A stretch of DNA of 64,000 bases from the NCBI RefSeq assembly GCF_900156465.1, contig NZ_LT707064.1:2020001-2084000 (forward strand), written 5' to 3'. The notes under the pieces are model-generated. The model was not told the origin of the DNA, made no database searches, and saw only the letters and a program-made list of their open reading frames with translations. Position numbers and translations under genes: made by a program. Positions 53,517 through 64,000 of this stretch are shown here, one piece after another. The stretch's first letter is position 1; each line of letters opens with the position of its first letter. The stretch is from Pseudomonas sp. 7SR1 (GTDB lineage: Bacteria; Pseudomonadota; Gammaproteobacteria; Pseudomonadales; Pseudomonadaceae).

Positions 53517-54812
53517 TCAACCCTGGACCGGAACGCCCTTGAGGTACGGCGCAGGCTCGGCCCCCAGGTTGTTGAGCATACGCTCGCTGTACCAGTCCAC
53601 GAAGTTCACCACGCCGAACTCATAGGTCTTGGAGTACGGGCCTGGCTGGTAGGCGGTGGAGTTGATGCCGCGCTGGTTCTCTTCGGCCAGGCGACGGTCC
53701 TGGTCGTTGGTGGCGTCCCAGACCTGGCGCATGCGCTCCACGTCGTAATCCACGCCTTCGACCGCGTCCTTGTGCACCAGCCACTTGGTGGTGACCATGG
53801 TTTCCTGGGCGCTGATGGGCCACACGGTGAACACGATCATGTGGTCGCCCATGCAGTGGTTCCAGGAGTGCGGCAGGTGCAGGATGCGCATCGAGCCCAG
53901 GTCCGGGTTCTTGATGCGACCCATCAGCTTGGCGCAGCCTTGCTTGCCGTCCATGGTCATCGACACGGTGCCCTTGAGCAGCGGCATGCGCACGATACGG
54001 TTGCGCAGGCCGAAGCTCTTGTGAGCGTAAGGAATCTTCTCGGCTTCCCAGGCCGCGGCGGAATCGGCCACATGGTCCTTGAACGCCTGGTCGGCCCGTG
54101 GGTCGGTGACGTCGTCCCATTCCAGCAGGGTCTTGAGCAGTTCAGGATGCGAACCGCCGCAGTGGTAGCACTCGCGGTTGTTTTCCAGTACCAGTTTCCA
54201 GTTGGCTTTTTCCATCAAGGTGGTTTGCACCGCCACCTTGGTGTTTTCCATGTCGTAGGGTTCCATGTAGTGGTTCAGGGTCGACAGGAAGTCATCGATG
54301 GCCGGTGGGTTCTCCGCCAGGCTGATAAAGATATAGCCGCCGGCGGTCTTCACGTTCACTGGCTTGAGGCCGTACTGCTTCATGTCGAAGTCGGCGCCCA
54401 TTTCGGTGCCGGCGAACAGCAGGCGGCCGTCGAGCTCGTAGGTCCACTGGTGGTAATGGCAGACCAGTTTGGCGACCTTGCCCTTGTCGCTGGTGCACAG
54501 GCGTGAGCCACGGTGGCGGCAGACGTTATGGAAGGCGTGGACTACACCGTCGGCGCCACGAATCACGATGATCGGGTTCTTGCCTACCTGCAGGGTCAGG
54601 TAGTTGCCCTTGGTCGGGATCTCGCAGGTCATGCCGGCGATCAACCATTCCTTCTGGAAGATCTCCTGCATGTCGATGTCGAACAGGCGCTCGTCGCAAT
54701 AGAACGGCTGCGGCAGCGAGAACGTGCGCTCGCGTTCCTGCAGCATCTTCGCGGTAGCCTTGCGTGCGGGTTCCAGCGGATCGCCCAGGCTCAGGGTTGT
54801 GGTCACGTCCAT
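53517..54812 (-). CDS. gbcA: Glycine betaine monooxygenase, oxygenase subunit GbcA
   Basis: A 431-residue Rieske non-haem iron oxygenase that demethylates glycine betaine to dimethylglycine, releasing formaldehyde. The Rieske [2Fe-2S] site is CRHRGSRLC...CHYHQW (about 98 to 120), and the mononuclear iron ligands are in NRECYHCGGSHPELL with a later Asp. It is divergent from its reductase gbcB. The 283-base gap holds paired half-sites that may bind GbdR. Confidence 0.96.
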   Translation of the reverse strand: MDVTTTLSLGDPLEPARKATAKMLQERERTFSLPQPFYCDERLFDIDMQEIFQKEWLIAGMTCEIPTKGNYLTLQVGKNPIIVIRGADGVVHAFHNVCRHRGSRLCTSDKGKVAKLVCHYHQWTYELDGRLLFAGTEMGADFDMKQYGLKPVNVKTAGGYIFISLAENPPAIDDFLSTLNHYMEPYDMENTKVAVQTTLMEKANWKLVLENNRECYHCGGSHPELLKTLLEWDDVTDPRADQAFKDHVADSAAAWEAEKIPYAHKSFGLRNRIVRMPLLKGTVSMTMDGKQGCAKLMGRIKNPDLGSMRILHLPHSWNHCMGDHMIVFTVWPISAQETMVTTKWLVHKDAVEGVDYDVERMRQVWDATNDQDRRLAEENQRGINSTAYQPGPYSKTYEFGVVNFVDWYSERMLNNLGAEPAPYLKGVPVQG

Positions 54813-54993
54813 CGTTTTATCCTCATGGCCATCTGTGTGGCCGGCGAAATATGGCTAATCGGTTGTGCTACGCAAGGCAGAAAACGTTGTTTGTCTGTTG
54901 GGGCGAGTGTGGGGCCGCGCAGGGCCGGAACCTTATCCATGGGCGACATGGCCCAATCTGTTCCCGACGCGCAAGCCCCGGTGGTTGGGGGCT

Positions 54994-55031
54994 GGTCGCG
55001 ATAAGTACGTGGATGTCGCGAATAGGTAAAC
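54994..55031. promoter_or_regulatory. Candidate GbdR operator, gbcA/gbcB intergenic
   Basis: GGTCGCGATAAGTA (54994) and TGTCGCGAATAGGTA (55014) are direct repeats 20 bases apart. They resemble the repeats at the choX promoter (GGTCGTATCCAGTA). The site lies 65 bases before gbcB. The assignment to GbdR is inference from the shared pattern. Confidence 0.5.
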
Positions 55032-55095
55032 GACGCTTTCGGCGCCTGCGCACAATCGCCACCATGAAGGCCGGCAGTCGGCCGTGGAGATCAGT

Positions 55096-56196
55096 ATGTC
55101 CAATAATTTCCTGAACCCGGTCACCACCCAGACCTGGGCCAATGGCCGACATATCGTGCGTTGCGTCAAAGTCATCCAGGAAACCTGGGATGTACGCACC
55201 TTCTGCTTCATGGCCGACCAGCCGATCATGTTCTTCTTCAAGCCGGGACAGTTCGTGACCCTGGAGCTGGAGATCGAAGGCCAGCAGGTCATGCGTTCCT
55301 ACACCATCTCCAGCTCGCCGTCGGTGCCCTACAGCTTTTCGGTGACCATCAAGCGTGTGCCGGGAGGCAAGGTTTCCAACTGGCTGCACGACACCTTGCA
55401 CGAAGGCCAGGAGCTGGCGGTACACGGGCCGGTGGGACTGTTCAATGCCATCGATTTCTCTGCCCCGAAGGTGCTCTACCTCAGCGGCGGCGTCGGCATT
55501 ACGCCAGTGATGTCCATGGCGCGCTGGTACTACGACACCAACGGTAACGTCGACATGGTGTTCATCCACAGCGCCCGTTCGCCCAAGGACATCATCTATC
55601 ACCGCGAGCTGGAGCACATGGCGTCGCGGATCGACAACTTCAGCCTGCACCTGATCTGCGAGAAACACGGTCTGGGCGAGCCGTGGGCGGGTTATCGCGG
55701 TTACCTGAACCACAAGATGCTGGAACTGATGGCGCCTGACTTCCTGGAGCGCGAAGTGTTCTGCTGCGGCCCGACGCCGTACATGAACGCGGTCAAGCGT
55801 CTGCTGGAAGCCGCTGGTTTCGATATGAAGCGCTACCACGAGGAGTCCTTCGGCGCCACGCCACCGGAAGCCCGTGCCGACGCGGTGGAGCAGGCCGAGC
55901 AGGCTGCCGAGGCGCCGGAGGTCGATGCGGCGGACCTGCACCTGGTGGAGTTCACTTCCTCGGGCAAGAGCATTCGCGTGGCACCGGGCGAAACTGTCCA
56001 TGCCGCCGCCGCGAAACTTGGCATGATGATTCCCAAGGCCTGTGGCATGGGCATCTGCGGCACTTGCAAGGTGTTGAAGCTGGGCGGCGAAGTGGAGATG
56101 GACCACAACGGCGGCATCACCGAGGACGACGAGGCCGAAGGTTACATCCTGTCGTGCTGCAGCGTGCCGAAGGGGGATGTGCGGATCGAGTTCTGA
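55096..56196 (+). CDS. gbcB: Glycine betaine monooxygenase, reductase subunit GbcB
   Basis: A 366-residue NAD(P)H-dependent reductase supplying electrons to GbcA. The FAD-binding domain comes first (RSYTISSSPS near 74), then the NAD-binding domain (YLSGGVGITPVMSMARW; CCGPTPYMNAV). The C-terminal plant-type [2Fe-2S] ferredoxin domain has its cysteines in CGMGICGTCKV and ILSCCSVP. The start at 55096 follows GGAG by six bases; a GTG 12 bases earlier is possible. Confidence 0.95.
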   Translation: MSNNFLNPVTTQTWANGRHIVRCVKVIQETWDVRTFCFMADQPIMFFFKPGQFVTLELEIEGQQVMRSYTISSSPSVPYSFSVTIKRVPGGKVSNWLHDTLHEGQELAVHGPVGLFNAIDFSAPKVLYLSGGVGITPVMSMARWYYDTNGNVDMVFIHSARSPKDIIYHRELEHMASRIDNFSLHLICEKHGLGEPWAGYRGYLNHKMLELMAPDFLEREVFCCGPTPYMNAVKRLLEAAGFDMKRYHEESFGATPPEARADAVEQAEQAAEAPEVDAADLHLVEFTSSGKSIRVAPGETVHAAAAKLGMMIPKACGMGICGTCKVLKLGGEVEMDHNGGITEDDEAEGYILSCCSVPKGDVRIEF

Positions 56197-56210
56197 CGGG
56201 CACGAAGATC

Positions 56211-56242
56211 CCGTGGCGAAGGGATAAATCCCCTCGCCACAG
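56211..56242. repeat. GGCGAGGGGAT-type palindrome
   Basis: CCGTGGCGAAGGGAT and ATCCCCTCGCCACAG meet with two bases between them, after gbcB and before the convergent ltaE gene. Confidence 0.85.
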
Positions 56243-56297
56243 TTCACCATGTCCCCGGCCGAGCAGTGGTCGGGAACGGCCTTGAGTGTGTCTTTCC

Positions 56298-57338
56298 TTA
56301 GCCGGCCATCACTTCCCGAATATCCGCCGCCAATTCCCGCACTCGCGCCTCTTCGGTATCCCAGGAGCACATGAAGCGTGCGCCGCCCTTGCCGATGAAG
56401 GTGTAGAAGCGCCAGCCGCGGGCGGTGAGGGCGGCGATGGCAGGTTCCGAGAGTTGCAGGAAGACGCCGTTGGCCTGGACCGGGAACATCAGTTCCACGC
56501 CGGGGATGTCGCTCACCAGCTGTGCCAGCAATTGCGCGCAGCGGTTGGCGTGGCGAGCGTGCTTGAGCCAGGCGTCGTCCTGCAGCAGGCCGACCCAGGG
56601 GGCGGACAGGAAGCGCATCTTCGAGGCCAGTTGCCCGGCCTGTTTGCAGCGGTAATCGAAGTCTTCGGCCAGGTCGTGATTGAAAAACAGGATCGCTTCG
56701 CCCACCGCCATACCGTTTTTCGTGCCGCCGAAGCACAAAACGTCCACGCCCGCTTTCCAGGTCAGGTCCGCTGGCGAGCAGCTGAGGAAGGCGCAGGCAT
56801 TGGAAAAGCGAGCGCCGTCCATGTGCAGGTTCAGCCCCAGCTCCTTGCAGGTGATGCTGATGGCGCGGATTTCCTCCGGTGTATAGACGCTGCCGACTTC
56901 CGTAGCCTGGGTCAGGGTCACGACCCGCGGCTTGGGGTAGTGGATGTCCTGGCGCTTGAGGGCGATCTCGCGAATCGAGTCGGGGGTCAGCTTGCCGTTT
57001 TCGGTGCGCGCCAGCAGCAGCTTGGATCCGTTGGAAAAGAACTCCGGCGCACCGCATTCGTCGGTTTCGACGTGGGCGGTTTCCGAACAGATCACGCTGT
57101 GGTAACTCTGGCACAGCGAGGACAGTGCCAGGGAATTGGCCGCGGTACCGTTGAATGCGAAGAACACTTCGCAGTCGGTTTCGAACAGAGAGCGGAAATC
57201 ATCCGCCGCGCGATGGGTCCACTCATCGTCGCCGTAGGCGCGCTGGTGACCCTGGTTGGCTTCTTCCATGGCGGCCCAGGCTTCGGGACAAATGCCGGAA
57301 TAGTTGTCGCTGGCGAACTGTTGACTCTTGTCGGTCAT
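56298..57338 (-). CDS. ltaE: Low-specificity L-threonine aldolase
   Basis: A 346-residue PLP enzyme splitting L-threonine or allo-threonine into glycine and acetaldehyde. Visible features are FASDNYSG at the start, HVETDECGAPEFF and LNLHMDGARFSNA. The PLP lysine is in CFGGTKNGMAVGEA (about 210). The start at 57338 (MTDKSQQF) fits the family and avoids a proline-rich extension. It is transcribed away from glyA and lies within the glycine-handling end of the pathway. Confidence 0.94.
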   Translation of the reverse strand: MTDKSQQFASDNYSGICPEAWAAMEEANQGHQRAYGDDEWTHRAADDFRSLFETDCEVFFAFNGTAANSLALSSLCQSYHSVICSETAHVETDECGAPEFFSNGSKLLLARTENGKLTPDSIREIALKRQDIHYPKPRVVTLTQATEVGSVYTPEEIRAISITCKELGLNLHMDGARFSNACAFLSCSPADLTWKAGVDVLCFGGTKNGMAVGEAILFFNHDLAEDFDYRCKQAGQLASKMRFLSAPWVGLLQDDAWLKHARHANRCAQLLAQLVSDIPGVELMFPVQANGVFLQLSEPAIAALTARGWRFYTFIGKGGARFMCSWDTEEARVRELAADIREVMAG

Positions 57339-57533
57339 GGCCTTGCTCCTGAAATAGAGAGTCCTGGATAAAGAGATCCCTGGCGGACTCCCGGGTGAGG
57401 GGGTCCGGTGGTTCGGCGTGCTTTGGTGCGCAGCGCCGTGGTCGATCATGGTGCGCACTTTACCCAAGAATGATGGGGGAACACACCGGATGTTTCGGTC
57501 TGGAAATCACAATGCGGCCGTGGCGTGGCGCGG

Positions 57534-58238
57534 ATGAGTCGGCGTGATACGGCGCTGGATCTGCTCAAGTGGCTGGCACTGTTGGCGATGGTGCTCGATC
57601 ATCTGCGATATGTCGGTTACTCCGCCGATTGGCTCTACGTGCCCGGGCGCCTGGCTTTTCCCTGGTTCTGCCTGGCGATGGCGGCGAACCTGGCGCGCAG
57701 GGGTGCCAGCGCTGCTCCATGGCGGTACCTGGGCTGGCTGCTGCTATTCAGTGCCGTCAGCGAAATCCCCTACCGCTTGTTCATTCCTGATCCCGCCACC
57801 CTGAATGTGATGCCAACCCTGGTGCTGGGATTGTTGGTGGCGCGCTGTTGGCAAACGCCGAGCCTGGAGGCGCGAGGCCTGGCAGTGATGGCGCTGCTGT
57901 TGGCGGCGCTGTTTTCGTCGCAGTTGATGTTCGGTTTCTTTGGTGTGCTGCTGCCGCTGGCAATGTTGCTGGTATTCAAGCGTCCCTTGTACATGGCGTT
58001 GTTGCCGGGGCTGGTATGTCTGGCGGCCAACCAATGGCGGGTGCTGTATGGCGCGGCGTGGCTGGGGGATGCGGTGGCCATCTGGGGGCTGGTGGCTTGC
58101 CTGATCGCGCCATGGCTTGGACAGGTACTTTTGCGACATGCCGGTCGTTTTCATCCGCCGGCGATGCGGCGTTGGGCCTATGGTCTGTATCCCGCGCATT
58201 TCCTGGTTTTGCTCGCGGTTCGCCACCTGTCGGCCTGA
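57534..58238 (+). CDS. TraX-like membrane protein
   Basis: A 234-residue membrane protein with about seven hydrophobic helices. The start [21 protein letters not shown] and the [10 protein letters not shown] segment are typical of the TraX family, named after F-pilin acetylation. TraX-like proteins are widespread without conjugation genes, and none are present here. The start is either the ATG at 57534 or a GTG nine bases earlier. It lies between ltaE and glyA without an evident pathway link. Confidence 0.78.
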   Translation: MSRRDTALDLLKWLALLAMVLDHLRYVGYSADWLYVPGRLAFPWFCLAMAANLARRGASAAPWRYLGWLLLFSAVSEIPYRLFIPDPATLNVMPTLVLGLLVARCWQTPSLEARGLAVMALLLAALFSSQLMFGFFGVLLPLAMLLVFKRPLYMALLPGLVCLAANQWRVLYGAAWLGDAVAIWGLVACLIAPWLGQVLLRHAGRFHPPAMRRWAYGLYPAHFLVLLAVRHLSA

Positions 58239-58264
58239 ACAGAACCCTGCGGCCAGGGATTTAT

Positions 58265-58296
58265 CTGTGGCGAGGGGATATATCCCCTCGCCACAA
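58265..58296. repeat. GGCGAGGGGAT-type palindrome
   Basis: CTGTGGCGAGGGGATATATC followed at once by CCCTCGCCACAAG, between the traX-like gene and glyA. Confidence 0.9.
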
Positions 58297-58337
58297 GGAT
58301 CCTGTCTCCAGTCCAAACAGGACCGTGTCTGTTCCTA

Positions 58338-58375
58338 TGTCGTAAACGCACCTTTGCGTGGCGTCCATAGGCATT
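58338..58375. promoter_or_regulatory. Candidate GbdR operator upstream of glyA
   Basis: TGTCGTAAACGCA (58338) and TGGCGTCCATAGGCA (58359) are imperfect direct repeats 21 bases apart, about 105 bases before the glyA start. They share the KGNCGY-type core with the sites at choX and gbcB. Similarity is partial, so confidence is limited. Confidence 0.4.
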
Positions 58376-58479
58376 TGACCTGCCTGCGCCAGCCATACCA
58401 TCGCATCCAAAGGGCACTGTCGAACGGACGGTGCCTCACCAAGACAACAAGGCGCACCACCGCCGCTGGGAGAGACGCG

Positions 58480-59733
<1,254 letters not shown>

Positions 59734-59754
59734 GTCGGTTTTGGAGTAATGACT

Positions 59755-61005
59755 ATGCAACGCTATTCGGGCTTCGGCCTCTTCAAACACTCTCTCAGCC
59801 ATCACGAGAACTGGCAGCGGATGTGGCGCACGCCGACGCCGAAAAAGGTCTACGACGTGGTCATCGTCGGCGGTGGCGGGCATGGTCTGGCGACGGCTTA
59901 CTACCTGGCCAAGGAGCACGGCATCACCAACGTGGCCGTGGTCGAGAAGGGCTGGCTGGGCGGCGGTAACACCGCGCGCAACACCACCATCGTGCGTTCC
60001 AATTACCTGTGGGACGAGTCGGCCCACCTGTACGAGCATGCCATGAAGCTCTGGGAAGGCCTGTCCCAGGACCTGAACTACAACGTGATGTTCTCCCAGC
60101 GTGGCGTGTACAACCTGTGCCACACCCTGCAGGACATCCGCGATTCCGAGCGCCGTGTCAGCGCCAACCGCCTCAACGGCGTGGACGGCGAATTGCTCAA
60201 TGCCAAGCAGGTGGCCGAGGAGATCCCGTACCTGGACTGCTCGAAGAACACCCGCTACCCGGTCATGGGCGCGACTGTCCAGCGTCGCGGCGGCGTGGCC
60301 CGTCACGATGCCGTGGCCTGGGGCTTTGCCCGGGCCGCCGATGCCTTGGGCGTGGACCTGATCCAGCAGACCGAAGTGATCGGCTTCCGCAAGGAAAACG
60401 GTGTGTGCATCGGTGTGGAAACCAACAAGGGCTTCATCGGCGCCAAGCGCGTCGGCGTGGTGACCGCAGGTAACTCGGGGCACATGGCCAAGCTGGCCGG
60501 CTTCCGCCTGCCGGTCGAGTCCCATCCGCTGCAAGCACTGGTGTCAGAACCGATCAAGCCGATCATCGACAGCGTGATCATGTCCAACGCCGTACACGGC
60601 TACATCAGCCAGTCCGACAAGGGCGACCTGGTGATCGGTGCCGGTATCGACGGCTGGGTCGGCTACGGCCAGCGCGGCTCGTACCCGGTGATCGAGCACA
60701 CCATCCAGGCCATCGTCGAGATGTTCCCGGTGCTCTCGCGGGTGCGCATGAACCGTCAGTGGGGCGGCATCGTCGATACCACGCCGGACGCATGCCCGAT
60801 CATCTCCAAGACGCCAGTGCCGAACATGTTCTTCAACTGCGGTTGGGGCACCGGCGGCTTCAAGGCCACCCCGGGCTCGGGCAACGTATTCGCTGCCAGC
60901 CTGGCCAAGGGTGAGATGCACCCGCTGGCCGCGCCGTTTTCCATCGACCGTTTCCACAACGGTGCATTGATCGACGAACACGGCGCTGCTGCCGTCGCCC
61001 ACTAA
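59755..61005 (+). CDS. soxB: Sarcosine oxidase, beta subunit
   Basis: A 416-residue subunit of heterotetrameric sarcosine oxidase, which oxidises sarcosine to glycine. The FAD-binding motif [19 protein letters not shown] is near residue 35. [15 protein letters not shown] contains the histidine used for covalent FMN attachment in this family. The start at 59755 is chosen because GGAG is eight bases before it; an ATG two codons earlier is too close. It is followed by soxD after 15 bases. Confidence 0.95.
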   Translation: MQRYSGFGLFKHSLSHHENWQRMWRTPTPKKVYDVVIVGGGGHGLATAYYLAKEHGITNVAVVEKGWLGGGNTARNTTIVRSNYLWDESAHLYEHAMKLWEGLSQDLNYNVMFSQRGVYNLCHTLQDIRDSERRVSANRLNGVDGELLNAKQVAEEIPYLDCSKNTRYPVMGATVQRRGGVARHDAVAWGFARAADALGVDLIQQTEVIGFRKENGVCIGVETNKGFIGAKRVGVVTAGNSGHMAKLAGFRLPVESHPLQALVSEPIKPIIDSVIMSNAVHGYISQSDKGDLVIGAGIDGWVGYGQRGSYPVIEHTIQAIVEMFPVLSRVRMNRQWGGIVDTTPDACPIISKTPVPNMFFNCGWGTGGFKATPGSGNVFAASLAKGEMHPLAAPFSIDRFHNGALIDEHGAAAVAH

Positions 61006-61020
61006 CAGGAGAAATCCCAC

Positions 61021-61350
61021 ATGTTGCACATCTTCTGTCCTCACTGCGGCGAACTGCGCTCCGAAGAGGAATTCCACTCGTCCGGCCAGGCACACATCCC
61101 GCGTCCCCTGGACCCGAACAGCTGCACCGACGAGGAGTGGGGCGACTACATGTTCTTCCGCGACAACCCTCGCGGCCTGCATCACGAGTTGTGGATCCAT
61201 GCCGCCGGTTGCCGCCAGTACTTCAACGCGACCCGCGACACCGTGACCTACGAGATTCTCGAAACCTACAAGATCGGCCAAAAGCCGCAATTCACCGATA
61301 AGGCTGACAGTCCGAAAGCGGCCGCACAGGCTCTGGGAGAGAAGGTATGA
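61021..61350 (+). CDS. soxD: Sarcosine oxidase, delta subunit
   Basis: A 109-residue small subunit binding zinc. The Cys/His set is seen in IFCPHCGELRSEEEFH and later AAGCRQYFNATRD. The family core EEWGDYMFFRDNPRGLHHELWIH is intact. The last codons overlap the soxA start by four bases (ATGA), so translation is coupled. Confidence 0.95.
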   Translation: MLHIFCPHCGELRSEEEFHSSGQAHIPRPLDPNSCTDEEWGDYMFFRDNPRGLHHELWIHAAGCRQYFNATRDTVTYEILETYKIGQKPQFTDKADSPKAAAQALGEKV

Positions 61351-64000
61351 GCCAGATCAATCGCCTGTCCAACGGCGGACGGATCGACCGCAACAAAGTG
61401 CTGAGCTTCACCTTCAACGGCCAGACCTACAAGGGCTTCGAAGGCGACACCCTGGCGGCCGCGCTGCTGGCCAATGGCGTCGACATCATCGGCCGCAGCT
61501 TCAAGTACTCCCGCCCGCGCGGCATCTTCGCCGCCGGTGCCGAAGAGCCGAACGCGGTGCTGCAGATCGGTGCCACCGAAGCCACGCAGATCCCCAACGT
61601 GCGCGCCACGCAACAGGCGCTGTACCAAGGCCTGGTCGCCACCAGCACCAATGGCTGGCCGAGTGTGAACAACGACATGATGGGGATTCTCGGCAAGGTC
61701 GGCGGCAAGCTGATGCCGCCGGGCTTCTACTACAAGACCTTCATGTATCCACAGTCGTTCTGGATGACCTACGAGAAGTACATCCGCAAGGCCGCGGGCC
61801 TGGGTCGCTCGCCGACCGAGAACGACCCGGACACATACGACTACATGAACCGTCATTGTGACGTGCTGGTGGTCGGTGCCGGCCCCGCTGGCCTGGCTGC
61901 CGCATTGGCCGCCGGCCGCAGCGGCGCGCGGGTGATCCTGGCCGATGAGCAGGAAGAGTTCGGCGGCAGCCTGCTCGACTCCCGTGAAAGCCTGGACGGC
62001 AAGCCGGCGGCCGAGTGGGTCGCAGCAGCCGTGGCTGAACTGCGCTCGATGCCGGAGGTGGTGCTGCTGCCTCGTGCCACCGTCAACGGCTATCACGACC
62101 ACAACTTCCTGACCATCCATGAGCGCCTCACCGATCACCTCGGTGACCGGGCACCGATCGGCCAGGTGCGCCAACGCATCAACCGGGTCCGCGCCAAGCG
62201 CGTCGTGCTGGCGACCGGTACCTGCGAGCGTCCGTTGGTCTACGGCAACAACGACGTACCGGGCAACATGCTGGCCGGCGCGGTCTCCACCTATGTACGT
62301 CGCTATGGCGTGGCGCCAGGCAAGAAGCTGGTGCTGACCACCAACAACGACCATGCCTATCGCGTGGCCCTGGACTGGTTCGACGCCAGCCTGCAAGTGG
62401 TGGCCATCGCCGATGCCCGCAGCAATCCTCGTGGTGCGCTGGTGGAAGAGGCGCGCGCCAAAGGCATTCGCATTCTCACCGGCAGTGCCGTGATCGAGGT
62501 CCGCGGCAGCAAGCGCGTGACCGCGGCGCGTATCGCCGCGATCGATGTCCGCGCCCACAAGGTCACCAGCCCCGGCGAATGGCTGGACTGCGACCTGGTG
62601 GCCAGCTCCGGCGGCTACAGCCCGGTGGTCCACCTGGCATCGCACCTGGGCGGCAAGCCGATCTGGCGTGAAGACATCCTCGGTTTCGTACCGGGCGAAG
62701 CACCACAGAAGCGCGTCTGCGTGGGCGGCGTGAATGGTGTCTACAGCCTTGGCGATGCCCTGGCCGATGGCTTCGAAGGTGGCGTGCGCGCGGCCAGCGA
62801 GGCCGGCTTCCAAGCGGTGGAGGGCGTTCTGCCCAAAGCCCTGAGCCGCCATGAAGAGCCGACCCTGGCGTTGTTCCAGGTGCCTCATGAAAAATCCACC
62901 GCACGGGCGCCGAAGCAGTTCGTCGACCTGCAGAACGACGTCACCGCCGCCGCCATCGAGCTCGCCACCCGCGAAGGCTTCGAGTCGGTGGAACACGTCA
63001 AGCGCTACACCGCACTGGGCTTCGGCACCGACCAGGGCAAGCTGGGCAACGTCAACGGCCTGGCCATCGCGGCCCGTTCGCTGAACGTGAGCATCCCGCA
63101 GATGGGCACTACGATGTTCCGTCCGAACTACACGCCGGTGACATTCGGCGCAGTGGCCGGCCGGCATTGCGGGCACATCTTCGAGCCGGTGCGTTTCACT
63201 GCGCTGCATGCCTGGCACGTGAAGAACGGCGCCGAGTTCGAAGACGTCGGCCAGTGGAAACGCCCTTGGTATTTCCCGAAGAACGGCGAGGACATGCATG
63301 CCGCGGTCAAGCGCGAATGCAAGGCCGTGCGCGACAGCGTGGGCCTGCTGGACGCCTCGACCCTGGGCAAGATCGACATCCAGGGCCCGGATGCACGCGA
63401 GTTTCTCAACCGCATCTATACCAACGCCTGGACCAAGCTGGACGTGGGCAAGGCTCGTTATGGCCTGATGTGCAAGGAAGACGGCATGGTGTTCGACGAC
63501 GGCGTGACAGCCTGTCTGGCGGACAACCACTTCCTGATGACCACCACCACTGGCGGCGCTGCGCGCGTGCTGCAATGGCTGGAGATCTATCAGCAGACCG
63601 AATGGCCGGACCTCAAGGTGTATTTCACTTCCGTCACCGACCACTGGGCGACCATGACCCTGTCGGGACCCAACAGCCGCAAGCTGCTGAGCGAAGTCAC
63701 CGACATCGACCTGGACAAGGACGGCTTCCCGTTCATGACCTGGAAAGAAGGCCTGGTGGGTGGCGTGCCGGCGCGGGTGTTCCGTATCTCGTTCACCGGT
63801 GAACTGTCCTATGAGATCAACGTGCAGGCCGACTACGCCATGGGCGTGCTCGAGCAGATCGTCGAAGCGGGCAAGAAGTACAACCTGACCCCGTACGGCA
63901 CCGAGACGATGCACGTGCTGCGGGCCGAGAAGGGCTTCATTATCGTTGGCCAGGACACCGATGGCTCGATGACTCCGGACGACCTGAACATGGGCTGGTG
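61347..64000 (+). CDS. soxA: Sarcosine oxidase, alpha subunit (5' part)
   Basis: The frame starts MSQINRLSNGGRIDRNKVLS and stays open to the window end, about 884 codons of the roughly 1000 expected. The N-terminal ferredoxin-like part (TFNGQTYKGFEGDTLAAALLANG) is followed by the NAD-binding motif VVGAGPAGLAAALAAGRSG, GAGPAG at 177 to 182. The C-terminal tetrahydrofolate-binding aminomethyltransferase-like domain begins about residue 600 (VKRECKAVRDSVGLLDASTLGKIDIQGPD). SoxA accepts the oxidised methyl group on folate. SoxG and formate-handling genes would follow beyond the window. Confidence 0.95.
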   Translation, partial: MSQINRLSNGGRIDRNKVLSFTFNGQTYKGFEGDTLAAALLANGVDIIGRSFKYSRPRGIFAAGAEEPNAVLQIGATEATQIPNVRATQQALYQGLVATSTNGWPSVNNDMMGILGKVGGKLMPPGFYYKTFMYPQSFWMTYEKYIRKAAGLGRSPTENDPDTYDYMNRHCDVLVVGAGPAGLAAALAAGRSGARVILADEQEEFGGSLLDSRESLDGKPAAEWVAAAVAELRSMPEVVLLPRATVNGYHDHNFLTIHERLTDHLGDRAPIGQVRQRINRVRAKRVVLATGTCERPLVYGNNDVPGNMLAGAVSTYVRRYGVAPGKKLVLTTNNDHAYRVALDWFDASLQVVAIADARSNPRGALVEEARAKGIRILTGSAVIEVRGSKRVTAARIAAIDVRAHKVTSPGEWLDCDLVASSGGYSPVVHLASHLGGKPIWREDILGFVPGEAPQKRVCVGGVNGVYSLGDALADGFEGGVRAASEAGFQAVEGVLPKALSRHEEPTLALFQVPHEKSTARAPKQFVDLQNDVTAAAIELATREGFESVEHVKRYTALGFGTDQGKLGNVNGLAIAARSLNVSIPQMGTTMFRPNYTPVTFGAVAGRHCGHIFEPVRFTALHAWHVKNGAEFEDVGQWKRPWYFPKNGEDMHAAVKRECKAVRDSVGLLDASTLGKIDIQGPDAREFLNRIYTNAWTKLDVGKARYGLMCKEDGMVFDDGVTACLADNHFLMTTTTGGAARVLQWLEIYQQTEWPDLKVYFTSVTDHWATMTLSGPNSRKLLSEVTDIDLDKDGFPFMTWKEGLVGGVPARVFRISFTGELSYEINVQADYAMGVLEQIVEAGKKYNLTPYGTETMHVLRAEKGFIIVGQDTDGSMTPDDLNMGW

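Noticed and set aside
57534..58238. TraX-like gene as a sign of conjugation functions
   Set aside because: No other transfer, pilus or relaxase genes are present; TraX-like proteins are common on chromosomes.
61266..63914. An 880-codon open frame antisense to soxA
   Set aside because: It mirrors the strongly GC-biased third positions of soxA, has no ribosome binding site and encodes low-complexity His/Gly/Arg-rich sequence. The same applies to long antisense frames over dgcA, dgcB, glyA/soxB and yccS.

Overview
The window looks like chromosome of a Pseudomonas of the fluorescens complex. Codon use is uniformly GC-rich, REP-type palindromes (core GCGAGCAAGCTCGC) and a second palindrome family (GGCGAGGGGAT..ATCCCCTCGCC) are scattered between genes, and the gene order of the choline / glycine betaine / carnitine catabolic region closely follows that of other pseudomonads. 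I see no rRNA, tRNA, insertion sequence, prophage or CRISPR array.

Left part (1 to about 17.7 kb) is mixed housekeeping and accessory genes: the 3' end of fba, a small secreted I78-type inhibitor, two tandem leaderless PL7 alginate lyases facing away from a REC-PAS-GGDEF-EAL protein, a YgjP-like metallopeptidase with a small wHTH protein, an ElaA acetyltransferase, a periplasmic binding protein, a YccS/FUSC membrane protein, a YhiN flavoprotein, the DbpA helicase, an MdtD-like exporter and a TldD/TldE-type pair.

From 17.9 kb onward most of the window is one metabolic programme. betIBA turns choline into glycine betaine. choXWV imports choline and betaine. sdaB removes the serine made at the end, and gbdR is the AraC-type activator. 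A carnitine block follows: gamma-butyrobetaine dioxygenase, cdhB, cdhA, cdhC, caiX and divergent cdhR. dgcA-dgcB with an ETF pair demethylates dimethylglycine, gbcA/gbcB demethylate glycine betaine, and soxBDA (soxA runs off the end) demethylates sarcosine. glyA and ltaE handle glycine, serine and threonine with the released one-carbon units. Net flow is choline or carnitine to betaine, dimethylglycine, sarcosine, glycine, serine and pyruvate.

Inserted between the ETF genes and gbcA is an unusual 7.8 kb stretch. It starts with a 1.1 kb gene-free segment holding about 180-bp repeated units, each with a perfect DnaA box (TGTGGATAA) and an AT-rich dyad. Nine perfect boxes lie between 41.4 and 46.4 kb. 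It continues with a cassette of three co-directional genes of unknown role: a GMC oxidoreductase fused to an alpha/beta hydrolase with a cysteine in the nucleophile position, a membrane-anchored RoxA-like di-haem cytochrome, and a metallophosphoesterase. The DnaA-box array, a datA-like or origin-like candidate, and this oxidase/cytochrome cassette are the parts most worth following up.
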